Shown here piece after piece: positions 41,531 through 54,330 of a stretch of DNA of 64,000 nt. The stretch covers positions 7,947,834-8,011,833 of the forward strand of contig JAPTYO010000023.1 of assembly GCA_036873135.1 (NCBI GenBank). Direction: 5' to 3'. The DNA is from Clarkia xantiana subsp. parviflora (taxonomy: Eukaryota; Streptophyta; Magnoliopsida; Myrtales; Onagraceae). Positions within the stretch are counted from its first letter, which is position 1; each line of letters begins with the position of its first letter. Under the pieces are notes generated by a model that saw only the letters and a list, made by a program, of their open reading frames with translations, was not told the origin of the DNA and did not search any database. The translations under genes and the position numbers were made by a program.

Positions 41531-42399
41531 CATATATGATGTTGAAGTGTACAATTAATATGGCTTACAAGTACCGGTGATGCACCATCATATGATATGA
41601 TCCACATCTTAAATGACGCTATATATCATTTGAGTAAACAAGAAAATTCACATGGGTGAAATTAACTAAACCCACATCTTCTTATAAATAATTAATTAAT
41701 TAACAAAAAGAAAGGTAGTTTTAAAGTATAATAAAGGATATACATGCATTATTAAAAAAAAAAAATACACATAAACTATGTAAAATTGTGTGGTGGTTAA
41801 CGTCTCATTCTTTAACTAGAGATTAGGGATTTAATTTCTTTTAGTGACTATGAGAATAGAAAAATATTCATGGCCATCACTTAGTCCTAAACCTATGTTC
41901 ACCATATCCAAATTCAATTCTAAATTCGAATAACAAATTCTAAATTTAATTTCGAATCAGAATATAAATCACCAAATTTATTAGAACCTTTTTATTTTGA
42001 CTAGATGTTATATAACTCATAAAGCTTTATAATATACATGGGTTTTCATAGAAGTTCTGACTTGCAGTATCGATGCGAGTTTCAATGACAATGATAGTAA
42101 ATCTAGACAACTTTTAGGCTATAATTGTAGTCTCCCATGGTCTGAACAATTCGGTACGACACTTATCGACACTTATCGATACGCTAATCATTTTCCAATA
42201 TAGATATGATATATAATAATACGCGTGCAGCGCGGAGCTGGTCCGATGGTCTAGACCCTAAATCCAGATGCGACCCTAAATCCAGACCAGTCCCATATCT
42301 CACCGGTCCGGATCGGCAGGACCAGCGGGTCGACGGTATCATAATTCATAACCCGTTGACAGCCCTAAATTGTCCGCATCGTTAGGGGCATAACAGTCA
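41531..42399. other. Intergenic sequence upstream of the enoyl-ACP reductase gene
   Basis: AT-rich to about 42220, then a GC-richer stretch with two CCCTAAATCCAGA copies (42256-42285). It should include the promoter of the downstream gene, but no TATA box could be assigned with confidence. Confidence 0.4.
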
Positions 42400-42967
42400 T
42401 TTCGTAACCGGCAAAACTTCCATAGTCGTTCTTTCTTACTCAACAGTACCAGCTTCTCACTGCTCTCTGCGGCGATTTCAAAGCTCCGACCAACCCAACC
42501 AAGAAAATCACCTGCCTCGGTTTCATCGGAACCTTGCGTTCTTCCTTGTACATATACGTCGAACACAACTACCATTTGTTCGTCGCTTACCGCTCTCCAC
42601 CTCAATCACATCCTTTCTGAGGTGATTTTCAATTTCAAGATCACTAGGAAATGCTTTTTCATTTTGTTCGCTCAAATCACTGGGTTCATTTATCATTCTA
42701 TCTGATTAGAACGTATAAGAGCTGCCTGCATATGTTCTTTGATTCTTTCCACGTTGAGTCTGAATTTGATTGATCTTGGCGCTCCTGGCTTATCTGGTGC
42801 TATAGTTTCTTGATATAATCATGTCTCTTGACAATGAAGCCTGTGCCTAACCAGTTGATGGGCTTACTGGAAACTTTATGGGGAAAGGAAAGTTAGTTTT
42901 CGATGAATTCCCATATAATGTGAAGTTCTAATCTCTTTTTTTTTTTTTTTTTCTCCAGTTCATAGAG
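42400..42967 (+). other. Probable 5'UTR and 5'UTR intron of the enoyl-ACP reductase gene
   Basis: A possible donor CTGAGGTGATTT at about 42617-42628 and a strong acceptor (long T run then CTCCAG at 42953-42958) precede the start codon by 14 bp. The transcription start is not determined. A leader intron explains the T tract and the open gap. This is inferred from splice signals. Confidence 0.45.
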
Positions 42968-42972
42968 TAAGG

Positions 42973-45900
42973 ATGGCTTCAACTGCAACTTCTGGGATAC
43001 ACATGGCTGCAGTAAAGCCAGCCAGATCTTTCCCGGGAAAATACGGACCGAGCATTACAGTTATGGGAATGGAGAGCAAAAGGGAAGCATCTTGGAGGAG
43101 GCTTTCTAGCTCTTCTCACTTCTCAAAGCCGATGATACAGAGATTGGAATCGGTGCCCTCGAGGACAAGAAGCGTTGTCATAAGAGCAATGTCCGGAGCA
43201 GCAAATGAGGGCAGCCCTTTACCAGGATTGCCCATTGATTTGAGAGGTACTTGGGCTTCTTCTCTCTGTTCAGTTGATACACTTAAAGAATGAAGCTGTA
43301 AATGCTAGGTTGGATTGTAGTGATGGGAATGGTCAAATGATTGGATATTTGAGCTGTTTTTTTATTAGTAATAGTGGCATTCAAATGATGTTCTGTTCTG
43401 TTGAATATTTTCGGTTTATTGTACAGTTCAGCTAGCAATTTCGTTTTTAACCCCTGTTTTTTCATGATTTTAAATGGTCCAAAAGAGTTTGAGGTTGATA
43501 TACTGAAAAGTAAAGGTAACATGCCATATTGCTTATTTATAAGATTCCATGTTTGATTTGAGATTTGAAGACTTTCATTGTATTGTACCTTGTTGGTTAA
43601 AATGAGGCTTGATCTAAATATCACCATTATATATATATATATATTCTAAAAAGGAAGAGAAAACATCATAGGCTAGATTAACAACCTCATCTAACCATTC
43701 AATTAACTATCTCAGGAAAGAGGGCATTCATAGCTGGCATTGCTGATGACAATGGATATGGTTGGGCAATAGCTAAATCTCTTGCAGCTGCTGGTGCTGA
43801 AATTCTTGTGGGGACATGGGTTCCGGTATGTATACATCATATGTACAATTTTTGCATTTTCTTCTTACCCTAAGAAAATATTATAACTATTGCTGAAATC
43901 ATTCATGTAGGCACTAAATATTTTTGAGACCAGCTTGAGGCGTGGAAAGTTCGATCAATCACGAGTGTGAGCGTGCGAAATTCATGGCTCTTAGTTGTGA
44001 TCTGGCAATATCAATTATCCATAAATCCTAATGACTAATTTTTTTAACTATTATAGGTTGCCTGATGGGTCTTTAATGGAAATCACCAAAGTTTATCCAC
44101 TTGATGCTGTTTATGACACTCCCGAGGATGTTCCTGAAGATGTAAAATATATGCTCTTTTTACTGATATATGATTGTAATTTGTCAAGAACAACTGAACA
44201 AGAAAAGCTTCATGGTGAAACTTAGCGTGAAAAAAAAAATGATATATACCATTTCAGGAAAGCAATATTTCCTGAACATTTTCTCCCATAGTAACCATTT
44301 GTTAACTTACGCAGGTGAAAGCAAATAAACGCTATGCAGGTTCTTCGAAATGGACAGTCAAGGTACGATCTATTTCTGCTGCTGCTCCGTGATTGAAGGA
44401 GAGAGATATAGCAGAAAGTGTAGTTTAAGTCAAATAAAGTTTAATTGAGATTAAGAAGAAAAGTTGCAATAAATTCATTTGTTTGGACGGATGCGGTAAG
44501 AGTCACTCACTGAATGGGTGGATCACACTTGTTGGAGACATGGACTTTTCTATATATATATATATATATTGCCACATTCATATTTTTAATTCACCACGGC
44601 AAAACGGATTCAAGTGGTTGTGGTTTCTGCAGGAAGTAGCTGAATCTGTGAAAGAGGATTTTGGAAGCATTGACATTCTAGTACATTCATTGGCAAATGG
44701 ACCTGAGGTAAAAATTAGGATTATACATCTAACATTTGTCTCAAATTATACAGTAAATGCAATTTGTTAAAAAGAAATATTTCCTGTAAATCTTGAAAAC
44801 AAAGATTTAATAGAACTACAACTTTCAGGTCACTAAGCCTCTGCTAGAGACTTCACGGTACGGATACCTCACAGCAGTCTCTGCATCAAGTTACTCTTAT
44901 GTCTCTTTACTCAAGCACTTCGTTCCTATCATGAATCCAGGTAATGATCGCTCTTCCGCTTGATTTTTATAACTTCTATTCTTGATTTTTGAGAGAAATC
45001 TGAGGGTTAATTTTGTAGGAGGTGCTTCTATTTCTTTGACATACATTGCTTCGGAGAAAATCATCCCCGGGTAATTTTGAGTTAACTGTATTGTTAAGTT
45101 GGTGTCAAATTTAAACTTTGTAGCAATGGTTCAGTTTAACTAATTTATCCATTTACAGTTATGGCGGAGGTATGAGTTCTGCAAAATCAGCTTTGGAGAG
45201 TGATACTCGTGTAAGTTGTCTTTTCAGTCCAACCAAGATCGGATTGAAATTTTTAAAAATCATTACTTTTTCTAGGACACTAACTTTATTATTATGGCCA
45301 TAAGTATATTCACTTCACCTGATATGACCAAACCTTTGTTTGTATATCTCCATCTCTTCCATATCTTCAATAAATCTTGGATTTGTGGCAAAGTTTGTTG
45401 ATTATCTAGAAAAATGATTTAGTGTTTACAGGAAATGACTTTATTTTCAACATATATATGTTTATTGATTTTAGGTATCTTGCTATTGTGTAGGTGTTAG
45501 CTTTTGAAGCTGGAAGGAAGCACAAAATCAGAGTCAACACAATATCTGCAGGTAAATTAGCATGCCTCTACTGTGATCATCATATGGCTCAAGTATATTT
45601 TGACATGATTTTGGACTTCTATCTGCTATATTCATAGTAGGAAATGTCTACATTTTCTAATTTATTGGGAAAATAATGCAGGCCCATTACGAAGTCGAGC
45701 TGCAAAAGCAATCGGGTTCATAGATATGATGATCGATTACTCCTTGGAAAATGCACCGCTACAAAAAGAACTATCTGCAGGTGAGGCATAACAAACATTT
45801 TTCCTCAAAAAGTATCCAGTGATGGTGATACAGATGAACTGATGCATAAAAATATATAAGCTTTTATATGCATAACAATCCAGCTTGAATCAGATTGTTG

Positions 45901-46077
45901 AACAAAAATATTTTTATGATTACAGAGGAAGTTGGAAATGCTGCTGCCTTCCTAGCATCACCATTGGCTTCTGCAATAACGGGGGCGGTTGTGTACGTGG
46001 ATAACGGTCTAAATGCAATGGGAGTCGGAGTTGACAGCCCCATCTTCAAAGACCTCAACATCCCCAGATCGAGTTAA
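42973..46077 (+). CDS. MOD1: Enoyl-[acyl-carrier-protein] reductase [NADH], chloroplast precursor (12 coding exons)
   Basis: The last, NADH-dependent reduction of each plastid fatty-acid elongation cycle (FabI type, short-chain dehydrogenase family). Coding exons: 42973-43246, 43716-43825, 43911-43966, 44057-44141, 44315-44362, 44633-44707, 44829-44940, 45019-45070, 45159-45210, 45494-45551, 45682-45780, 45926-46077. All introns are GT-AG, phases agree, and the sum is 1,173 nt, 390 residues, the usual length for plant MOD1. Residues 1-75 are Ser/Arg/Lys-rich and low in acidic residues, as a plastid transit peptide. The core starts at [24 protein letters not shown] (99-108) is the nucleotide-binding turn; Tyr272 and Lys280 in [16 protein letters not shown] form the catalytic pair with the plant one-residue-longer spacing; Tyr262 is in LTYIASE. 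No lesion was found. A polyadenylation-like AATAAAAT is at 46119. Gene symbol by similarity to Arabidopsis MOD1. Confidence 0.95.
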
Positions 46078-46238
46078 ATGTAGACAGAGTTGAGCTGAGA
46101 CGATTCCTGTTCCGGAAAATAAAATGATTGATTTTTCTTGTTCTCATGAATGATCTCAAATCTTTAAGCTCAAGCCCTTGTAATATCTTCCACAATGGAT
46201 TGTGTTTAGGAAATGAATGGTATTTTGCATCCGTATTG

Positions 46239-48231
46239 TCACACCCCGAAATCCACCTTGGAAGTTACCGAAATCTACCTCGGAAGTTATGGGTGATGGC
46301 CATTATTTACTAGTAATTAAGCCGGTTAATAACGAAGCCTCAAAAAATCCTATGATTAAACACAACTCAAATTCTATATGTATTCTAATACAATGAATCA
46401 TGGTACTTACATAATCGAACAACTCTCTATACATAAATCTCCAATACAAGGGAACATCGTCAACCTTTGAAATCATCCAGATTTTCGACGTGAACTTGCT
46501 ATATATGCTTATCTGGAACATGAGGAGTTGGCAGCTTCATACTTCCGCTATGCGTGTTGATATCATCCAAAATTAACACCTCGAAATGTCATATAGAACA
46601 TCCCCAGGTACTGATGATCTGAAATACTATTATCTAATCCTGAAACTGAGGAGTTGAATATGAGGTAAGTTGCTAGGGAGCATCTTAGTAAGTAGTGTTC
46701 ACTTATCCCTATCAGATCAAGCTCTCGGAAATATATATAATATAAAGATTATAAACACAAAGTTTTCAAAGAATATCAAAACAACGCAAAGTTCAAAAAC
46801 TTCCACAAAACATATAAAAGTCAGAGGTTAAACAGTAGATGCCGAATTTTATCAAAATTCAGAAACAGATCAGAGTCGGAGGTTAATTGGAAACAGAGGT
46901 TTCGAACTTAATCGAAAGTCGGACAGAACAAATTAGAGGTTTATAACTTAATCGAAATTCATAACAGAATCAAAGGTTTCGAACTTAATTGAAATTCGGG
47001 ACAGAACGGAACAAATGTTGCCCTAGTCTTTTCACCTACGATGCCTGCAGGAAGGCTCCAATGTTTAACCCCCATTGGAAGGATACATATATCCGCTGGG
47101 TCGGCCAGAGGCGATCAATCTTCATATGCATACGCCGGTGGAGCCCTCGTAAGCGTTCAGTTCATAGCCAGACTTACGAGCACAAAATCAGAGACATATG
47201 GTGAACTTCTTAAAATAGGTTTCTAGTATCAAATTTTCTATCAAAATCTTATATCGAAACATATGACGAAAACATTCTTGCAAAATCGATCATATGAAAA
47301 CATGTGTAATTCATAACAGAACTTCAAGTACTTGATCCGAATTTTAAAAAACGAAAATTATATTCATGCTCGAAAATGGCATAGCTTATCTTTGAAACGT
47401 CATGCAATGCATAAAAAGTTTCTTTATAACATAGAAATAAGCTTAAACTACTTACCTCAACCGAACCCCAAAACTAACATTAACAGCTCCGTTGAACCTG
47501 TCTCCCTAAAAATAATTCAATAACGAGTATAAGACCTTCTGTCCAAACCACAAAGTCCACTAAATTTCCAATCACTTATTCAGAACTCAAATCTCCTAAG
47601 GTCCATTTCAGATTTCAGATTCACTGCTCCCGTAGCGGCACGTAAAACTAGGCGGAAACCCGATATCCCATTAGTCACTTATTGTTTTACTATCTCTGAA
47701 TAATTCTAAAAATTATTGTAAGTATAGTTTTCAATTATTAGTCCAACGCTGAAATGACGTCGCATTTTGACATTCGGGTGGCCCACACAAATCGGTCAAA
47801 GTTGGTCGGGCGTGGTCAACTTAATCTTCAATCTAGAACCAGATTTTACAGATTGCAGAGCTGACTATGATGGCTTGTTTCTCACTCGTACGAGCTCGGT
47901 TTTGGGTGTTCTTGGTATATATGGAAATACCTTAAAATGTACTACAAGTTCATGGATTCCTATTCGCGAAAGAATCAGCTAAAACACGACTTTTATGACT
48001 TCTAAGTTCATGGTTCAACACAAATTCTGAAACTTCAAATCTCAATATCTAACAAACGACACCATCAAATACGGTTCTATCACTTGTGTTAGGTTAATTA
48101 GGTCCCCAGATTTTAACCTTAACCAGGAACGTGAATAAAAATATCCAAATCGGAATCCACCATTAATGACTTTTGAAGCCTTCTATCTCTAGAATTCCAA
48201 ATTCATAGGCGAGCATAATAAACAGAACTAT
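46239..48231. other. Unassigned sequence downstream of MOD1, possibly LTR-like
   Basis: It begins TGTCACACCCCGAAATCC, a start seen in some plant LTRs, but no partner or target duplication was found. A degenerate array of about 38 bp lies at 46890-47015 (AGAGGTTTCGAACTTAATCG type). Short open frames are not supported. Confidence 0.3.
46890..47015. repeat. About 38-bp degenerate tandem repeat
   Basis: Three to four copies of GAGGTTTCGAACTTAATCGA-like units with CAGAAC spacers, at spacing 40 and 37. Confidence 0.65.
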
Positions 48232-49247
48232 TGATGTGAGCAGCCCCAATGCGAATATGAGTTGAAGAGGGACGAATCAACAAGACAAGAAGATCAAAGA
48301 CACTCTCCAAGAATTATGTTATTTCTATTCAGTGTTTTTAGTTTGTTGAAGTGTTTTTCAACATTTAATTAGCTGAACTTATGGGCTGGGCGTTTTGCCC
48401 ATGGGTCTATTATTTAGGTTAATTTAATTAAGTCATTTAAGGGTCTAATGGGCTGAAAAAAAACCAAGCTTCATTAGATAAGTCTATTAGGGTTTCTTTT
48501 AGTCAATTAGGAGTGTCATTAGGGTTTATTTGTTGTCTTTTAAAAGCCACCTAAATGATTGGCCGAATTAAGGAAGTTAGATTTTAGTTTTTGTGAAGTG
48601 TGTTTTTTCTCCTTACAAACTTATCAGGGCTCCCTTGTGGCGTTCAACCCCGACTTATCGAATGGATTATATATCCCTGTTTGTGGCGTCTTTGACATAC
48701 CCCCTCAACCTGAACTAGAAATGGTCCAACGACATCATCTTGCAAGGGTTTTCGTCTCACATCAGCGAGAATCACATCAATTGGTCAAAGACGCCACAAA
48801 CGGGGATGAATAATCAGTTCGATAAGTCGGGGTTGAACGCCACAAGGGAGCCTTGATAAGTTCGTAAGGAGAAGAAACACACTTCACAAGAACTAAAATC
48901 TAACTTTCTTAATTCGGCCAACCCTTTAGGTGGATTTTAAAAGACAGCAAATAAACCCTAATGAAACTCATAATTGACTAAAAGAAACACTAATGGACTT
49001 ATCTAATGAGACTTGGTGTTTTTCAGCTCATTAAACCCTTAAATGACTTACTTAAACTAACCTAAATAATAGACCCATTGGCAAAACTCCCATCACATAA
49101 GTTCAGCTAATTAAATGTTGAAAAACAGTTCAACAAACTAAAAACACTGAATAGAAGTAACATAATTCTTGGAGAGTGTCTTTGATCTTCTTGTCTTGCT
49201 TATTTGTCCATCTTCAACTCATGTTCGCCTTGGGTATGCTCACATCA
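48232..49247. repeat. Large inverted repeat: two head-to-head LTR-like arms
   Basis: Left arm 48232-48696 (starts TGATGTGAGCA) and right arm 48783-49247 (ends TGCTCACATCA) are the same length, 465 bp, and closely complementary, with an 86-bp centre. The outer ends are like LTR termini. There is no matching duplication at the borders (ACTAT against TTCTC). Sequence right of it (49248 on) reads in minus orientation like the 3' internal end of an LTR element, so the right arm may be a 3' LTR and the left an inverted copy. Confidence 0.75.
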
Positions 49248-49259
49248 TTCTCTCATTCT

Positions 49260-49589
49260 TCAAGAAGATTCGTCCCGAATCTTGCCTCGAGAATCTAATC
49301 TTGCCTTCTGGTGAATAAGGAAATCTACAATCCTCGTAAGTAGAGGCGACCTATCTCTAGGATAAAAAACAAACCCGCCTTGATGATCAATCCCTCGAAC
49401 TAAAGCTGATCCCTTGGAAGCATTTTTAAAGAAAGGTTCTTCATTGACATCTTCATGTAGTAATGACAGCATATCATTATGGTTGTTAATCTGAATATCT
49501 CCATACACAGTAAGGTTTTCTATGCAAATTAGCCCTGAATGTTGCTCTAACATTATAGTAGATCCTGTATTCATTTGTACACTTGTCAT
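49260..49589 (-). CDS. Unrecognised 109-codon frame next to the inverted repeat
   Basis: Open on the minus strand directly outside the right arm, ending KARLDSRGKIRDESS. It could be the last part of a polyprotein of the element to which the right arm belongs, since LTR elements often end so close to the 3' LTR. No domain is recognised; a chance frame is possible. Confidence 0.25.
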   Translation of the reverse strand: MTSVQMNTGSTIMLEQHSGLICIENLTVYGDIQINNHNDMLSLLHEDVNEEPFFKNASKGSALVRGIDHQGGFVFYPRDRSPLLTRIVDFLIHQKARLDSRGKIRDESS

Positions 49590-49639
49590 GCAATCGATTG
49601 AAGCATGTTCTAGGGTGCGGTTGAAAAATGTTTAGGGGC

Positions 49640-49890
49640 TAAATTGCAAAAATAAAAAGTTAGGACAATAAATTTGAGGACTAAACTGAAAAAAAATAGA
49701 AATTTGGGGCTAGGCATGTGCAAGTCACGTGACTATTTAATGGTCAAACTAACGGTCAACTAACGGATGCACTATAAGTGGTACAAATTGCAAACGTATT
49801 GCACCAAAAGTATATTAAAAAAAAGATGTTGCACCGAAAGCCAAAAATCGTCAAACATGTTGTACCAAAAGACCTATTAACCCTTATAAG
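49640..49890. other. Possible single terminal repeat of a DNA transposon
   Basis: Contains AGGGGCTAAATTGCAAAAAT and ends TTGTACCAAAAGACCTATTA then ACCCTTA, a style like the termini of Mutator-like elements. No second end was found. Confidence 0.25.
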
Positions 49891-50698
49891 TATGGAATAT
49901 GGGCATTTGTCCCATTTTAGTTAACCTTTAGGTCTATCTCCTCATTGGAGGGACTTCCTTTTTGGGTTCTTAGAACCGATAGGGCGCTTCGGAAGCGGTG
50001 TTGCACTCCGTTTGTGGAGAGTGTGAGTATGATCTTTTAGCTTTGGCCATCAATGGGCATGGCGTTTTTCTCACCGTTTTGTCGGAGTGTGGACATGGTC
50101 CTTTAAACTTATCCATGCAATTCACTTTATATAGATGGAGGTGAGAATGGTTAAAATTCATCCTCTTACCCTTCGTATAAAAGCGTCTTTATAAATATAT
50201 GTAGAAGATTTTTCCCTTCATATATGTTGGAGTGTTACTCCCTTTGTGTGGGTTAATGAGTTTCCCCCCTGTAGATATACTTTAATCTGACCTCGAGGCT
50301 TCCTGAATGGTGATTTTGCCTTCGCAGCTCAGATAGACCCATTTCTCATAAAGGGCAAGAAGAAAGTTTGTAAGTATTTTCACCCCATGTCTATATAAAA
50401 CGAATCACAGGGCAAGGTTCAAGAACCATGCACACGCTCCAACAAATGAAGGAAAATTTTACACCTATCAAGAGCCGAGGCTAAAAATGCTCGCACTACT
50501 ACATGGTAGGCAAAACGTTGTGCCCCGTCGAGCCACGGAGTTCACACTCTTGGATAAAAAGGGAGTCTATACTTTCACCCTTACACTTACGTTCATATTT
50601 ATGATTTACATCCATGAATGTGCCAATGCCTCTATCCACACTTATGGTTACAACATGTTTATGCTTGCATTCCTGCAGCCATGATCACAACGCGTTTG
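49891..50698 (+). other. Probable internal sequence of element G left of F, unassigned
   Basis: No gene. The last part (GCTTGCATTCCTGCAGCC...CGCGTTTG) continues without gap at 58979 when F and one GTTTG copy are removed. So at least this end belongs to the same unit as 58979-59468. The 5' end of G is not identified. Confidence 0.4.
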
Positions 50699-51442
50699 TG
50701 TCGGACCTAAAATCTGACCTAAGGCGATTACGTTTTAAAACGCGGATTTTGAATAGAGTCGCCACTAGTTAATTATTAGGCTAACTAGAATCCTAAATTA
50801 CCTAAACGAATAGCGAACTAAACACCTAGGTATAAAATCGGTCCACGATAAAAAAATTTGAGTTCGGGGGTTCTATTACGAATTAAAAATATAATTTTCA
50901 ACTACGCCCTTTCGGTACTCAATTCACTTTACTTGATAATTTTATCTTTTAAAATATTTATTTCTCTAAGTTAATTTTACAATGATGAAAATTAAATTAC
51001 ATACAATTACAGAAGAGTATCGATGACAAATCAAACTTTACGAGAGTTTAACTATAATTTCTAACTAACATGAAATCTAAAACACTAAAATCATCAGGCA
51101 TGCTTAAAACTATACACAATCTAATATACATTCATCATACATATATAACTTGAGCAGTTAGTCATTTTGCCCCAATTAAATTTGCTTAATTGTATCTAAA
51201 TTACCTAATAATATAATAATGATAATAATACAATATTATAATAACAGAATAATAATATAAAAAAAAAACGTGAACTTGCAGAGGCTCCGGAGGGCTGGGT
51301 AACTGTGGGCAGGCAGACAGCAGAGCTCCGACGCGGCGACCAGGGAATGCTCCGGCGGGCTTCTGGTAGCGGGGGCGACAGCGGAGTGGTCAGGTCTCCG
51401 GCGAGGGTGGCGTGCCGGCGGGATTGGCCGCTGCTGCTGCTG

Positions 51443-51523
<81 letters not shown>

Positions 51524-51996
51524 AAAAAGGAGGTGGTGATGATGGCGAGTCTGACGGCCGGGAGCGGATTGAAGACAATGGACGACCTGGGCGGAGCTGA
51601 CTGAACCACAGCGGACGGGACGGCTTGGTTTGGATCTGAGTGTCGTGGCCGTGGCAGGGGAACTCACGGTGGCGGGCAACGGAGGTGATAGGGTGGAGTC
51701 GATGGCCTGCGAGGATGGGAAACTCCGGCACAGTCGCAGCGATGGCAGGCCGTGGCAGAAATCGACGACTCTGACGCGACGGGAAGGGCGGCGCGGCAGC
51801 GGACGATCCGCACGGTGGAGTGGACGGGGCTGAGTGCTGTGGGTCGCCGGTGGTCGGGTTGGTTCGGGCCAGGTCTCCGGCCGGCGGGAGTGGCGCCGGT
51901 GGTGGCTACTGGTCACGGCGGGATAGCTGCTGCCGGCGGAGGCCGGTGGTAGGCGGCGCCGGTGACCTCCGGCCACAGAGGAAGACGCAAGGTCTG

Positions 51997-52036
<40 letters not shown>

Positions 52037-52394
52037 TTTTCACTAGAAGACGAAATAGCACAGGTTCCGAAATCTGATGTAATATTATTTCTTTTGTGTT
52101 TTTTTACATGTAAAAGGACCCTATTTATAGCTAAACTAGGACCCTTAAACTAGAAAAATAAAATATGAAAAAAATATGCATTTAATATTCCAAAAATATA
52201 CATATATATTTATGTATTTCACCATAAATACACATAATATATTTTCTAAATATTTTAAAATAAATAATGCATATACACTATCCTTCCTATCTTTAGAAAC
52301 TTCGCGACCTTCCATATTTAAATACTTCCTTTTTTGACTCGTCACATATGACATTTCGAACGTGCTACGCGCGGACCAAAATTAGGTGTTTACA
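50699..52394 (-). repeat. Element F 3' LTR (1,696 bp)
   Basis: Includes an AG microsatellite (about 51445-51522), a GC-rich stretch (51530-51980), an A-run (about 51998-52034) and a TATAAATA-type element in sense (about 52120-52130). Open frames across the AG array are low-complexity and not supported. Confidence 0.92.
51445..51522. repeat. AG microsatellite in F LTR
   Basis: About 39 AG units. The 5' LTR has about 46 units (58015-58107). The length difference shows slippage after insertion. Confidence 0.95.
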
Positions 52395-52412
52395 GTTTGC
52401 CCCTCTTTGGGC
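52395..52412 (-). promoter_or_regulatory. Polypurine tract, element F
   Basis: In sense CAAAGAGGGGCAAAC adjoins the LTR start TGTAAACACC. It does not have the double stem of A, B, C and G. Confidence 0.65.
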
Positions 52413-52559
52413 GAATTCCCGTAGAACATGTTCGAGGGGATTTGTCCAAAGACGAGTAAACACTAATTTTGTTTGGGAAGTATATCTTCTTTCGAGTCTT
52501 CGAATCTTCAAGGAAACTCCTAGCATATTTTGGAAAGTGCAAAAAGTAGAGCCTCTGTC

Positions 52560-53170
52560 GGCGATATAGAAAGTAGAACCTCCGTCGGCGGTTCCCCTGT
52601 TGGCGGTGCCTCCATTGGTCGTGCAGAAAAGTAAAGCCTCCAGTGGCGTGCGGAAAAGTAAAACCTCGGTTGGCGGTGCCCCTATTGACGGTGCCTCCGT
52701 TGGCGGTGCAGAAAGTAAAGCCTCCAGTGGCGTGCGGAAAAGTAAAGCCTCGGTTGGCGGTGCCCCTGTTGGCGGTGCCTCCGTTGGTGGTGCAGAAAGT
52801 AAAGCCTTCAGTGGCGTGCGGAAAAGTAAAGCCTTAATCGATGACGCCTCCAGTGGCGAGCGACAAGGAAAAACCTCCAGTGGCGTGCAATAAAGTAAAA
52901 TCTTTGGTGATGATTGGTAACAGAAGACCTCTACGTTAGACAGTACCAACAACCTCTGGTGACGCCTCTAGTGGCAAGTGGTAACGGAAAAACCTCTACG
53001 TCAGATCGTACCGGAAAATCTCTGGTGATATCTCTGGTGGCGAAAGACCTCTACGTCAGACCGTACCGGAGAACCTTTGGTGATGCCTCTAGCGGCGTAT
53101 GTCGGAGAAGAGCATCTAGTGGCGTCCGTTGGAGAAGTGCCTCTAGTGGCGTGACTTGCGAAGGCTGAAT
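52560..53170. repeat. Short tandem repeats in element F (CCTCCAGTGGCGTGCGG type)
   Basis: Units of about 24-60 bp with GTTGGCGGTGCC, CTCCAGTGGCGTGCGGAAAA and GTAAAGCCTC, passing into CCTCTACGTCAGACCGTACC units. Frames stay open by repetition. The stretch 53220-53340 next to it has AACAGACTGTAACAGTCC and GAGAGCAGACTGTAA, which recur inverted at 61560-61800. Confidence 0.8.
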
Positions 53171-53424
53171 ACTAAGGCTTCGTTCGTCGGGGTTGACTCT
53201 CAGGAAGCTGGAAAAATTCAGATCCCGATTGTCGGTTGTAACTTGTAGGAACAGACTGTAACAGTCCTACTCGTCCTTGAATGGTGTCTCGTGAGAGCAG
53301 ACTGTAATCGTCCCGCTTGCCGTGAATTTGACTTTGGACGACGCTGTGTCGTAGAAAATACGCTTGCGCATGAGTGTTTGTCCCTAATTTTTGCCTAAAT
53401 TATGCATTGTGCGACAACCTAGCG

Positions 53425-53520
53425 GGATCTTTTTTCTTTTTCTTTTTTCTTTTTTTCTTTTTTTTTTTTCTTTTTTCTTTTTTCTTCTTCTTCTCTTTTT
53501 TTTTTTTCTTTTTTTTTTCC
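53425..53520. repeat. T-rich low-complexity tract in element F
   Basis: A run of T with scattered C, about 95 bp. No function is visible. Confidence 0.85.
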
Positions 53521-53699
53521 GTTGAGAGTTTCTCTTTTTCTCTCCTTTTTCCACGGCCGAATGAGAGATTTCCGACCGTGCCCTTCGATTTTTATATTTC
53601 CTCTCCTTTTGCCATGATTGCAATTCCTGAACTTGCAACCATGCCTCTCATTTCCTGATTTGCCTAGGTCGCCTTTCGGGTTTTCAACCTAGCGGAAGC

Positions 53700-54330
53700 A
53701 CTCTTTATTTGGTAGCCGTTTAAAGGGTGGCTATGACCCTATCTTTGTTTTCCTCATTTGCTGTTGCGGAAGCTCTTTTTTATTAGCCAATTTCGGGTTG
53801 AATGTGGCCCTTTATTCCTCGTCTCTGATCCGAGAAACAATCTTTGTATGTAACCATTTTGAGGGTGGTTGTGGCCCTTTCACTTAATATCCGCCATCGA
53901 TTTTTCGGGATCGCTCTTTTGACAGTATCCGTTTGAGGGACGACAATGACCCTTTCTTTTATTTTCCCGCTCTTATCGGGTTCGCGAGATCACTCTTTTT
54001 TTGTAGCCATTTTAAGGGTGGCTGTGGCCCTTTTTATTCTCCCGCCCTCACAGGGTTTGCGGGGTCACTTTTTTATTCGTAGCCGTTTGGAGGGTGGCTG
54101 TGGCCCTTTCACCTATTTCCCGCTTTTGATGTTGCAGGAGCGCTCTTTATCTGTAGCCATTTGAAGAGTGGCTGTGACCCTTTCATTTGTAGTCGTTTTA
54201 GGGACGACTGTGACCCTTTTTATCTGTAGTTGATTTAGGGACAACTGTGACCCTTTTATTCACTGTTCTCACAAAATATGCATGAGCACTCTCTTTATTT
54301 GTATCGGTAGCCAATTAAAGGGCGGCTGAG
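53700..54330. repeat. Degenerate repeat of GTAGCCATTTTAAGGGTGGC type in element F
   Basis: About eight copies of a TGTAGCCNTTTNAAGGGTGGCTG core followed by TGACCCTTT or TGGCCCTTT, at variable spacing (30-110 bp). Part of each copy is self-complementary (AGCC...GGCT). Confidence 0.75.

Noticed and set aside
42339..42605. 88-codon minus-strand frame upstream of MOD1
   Set aside because: Overlaps the presumed 5' leader of MOD1 on the opposite strand; no support.
46239..48231. Solo LTR starting TGTCACACCCC
   Set aside because: No matching end or 5-bp duplication (CGTAT) was found, so it is kept only as an unassigned stretch.
51236..51976. 246-codon minus-strand frame with Ser-Leu repeats, and its twin at 57774-58442
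   Set aside because: Crosses the AG microsatellite within the F LTRs; composition is low-complexity and LTR-derived.
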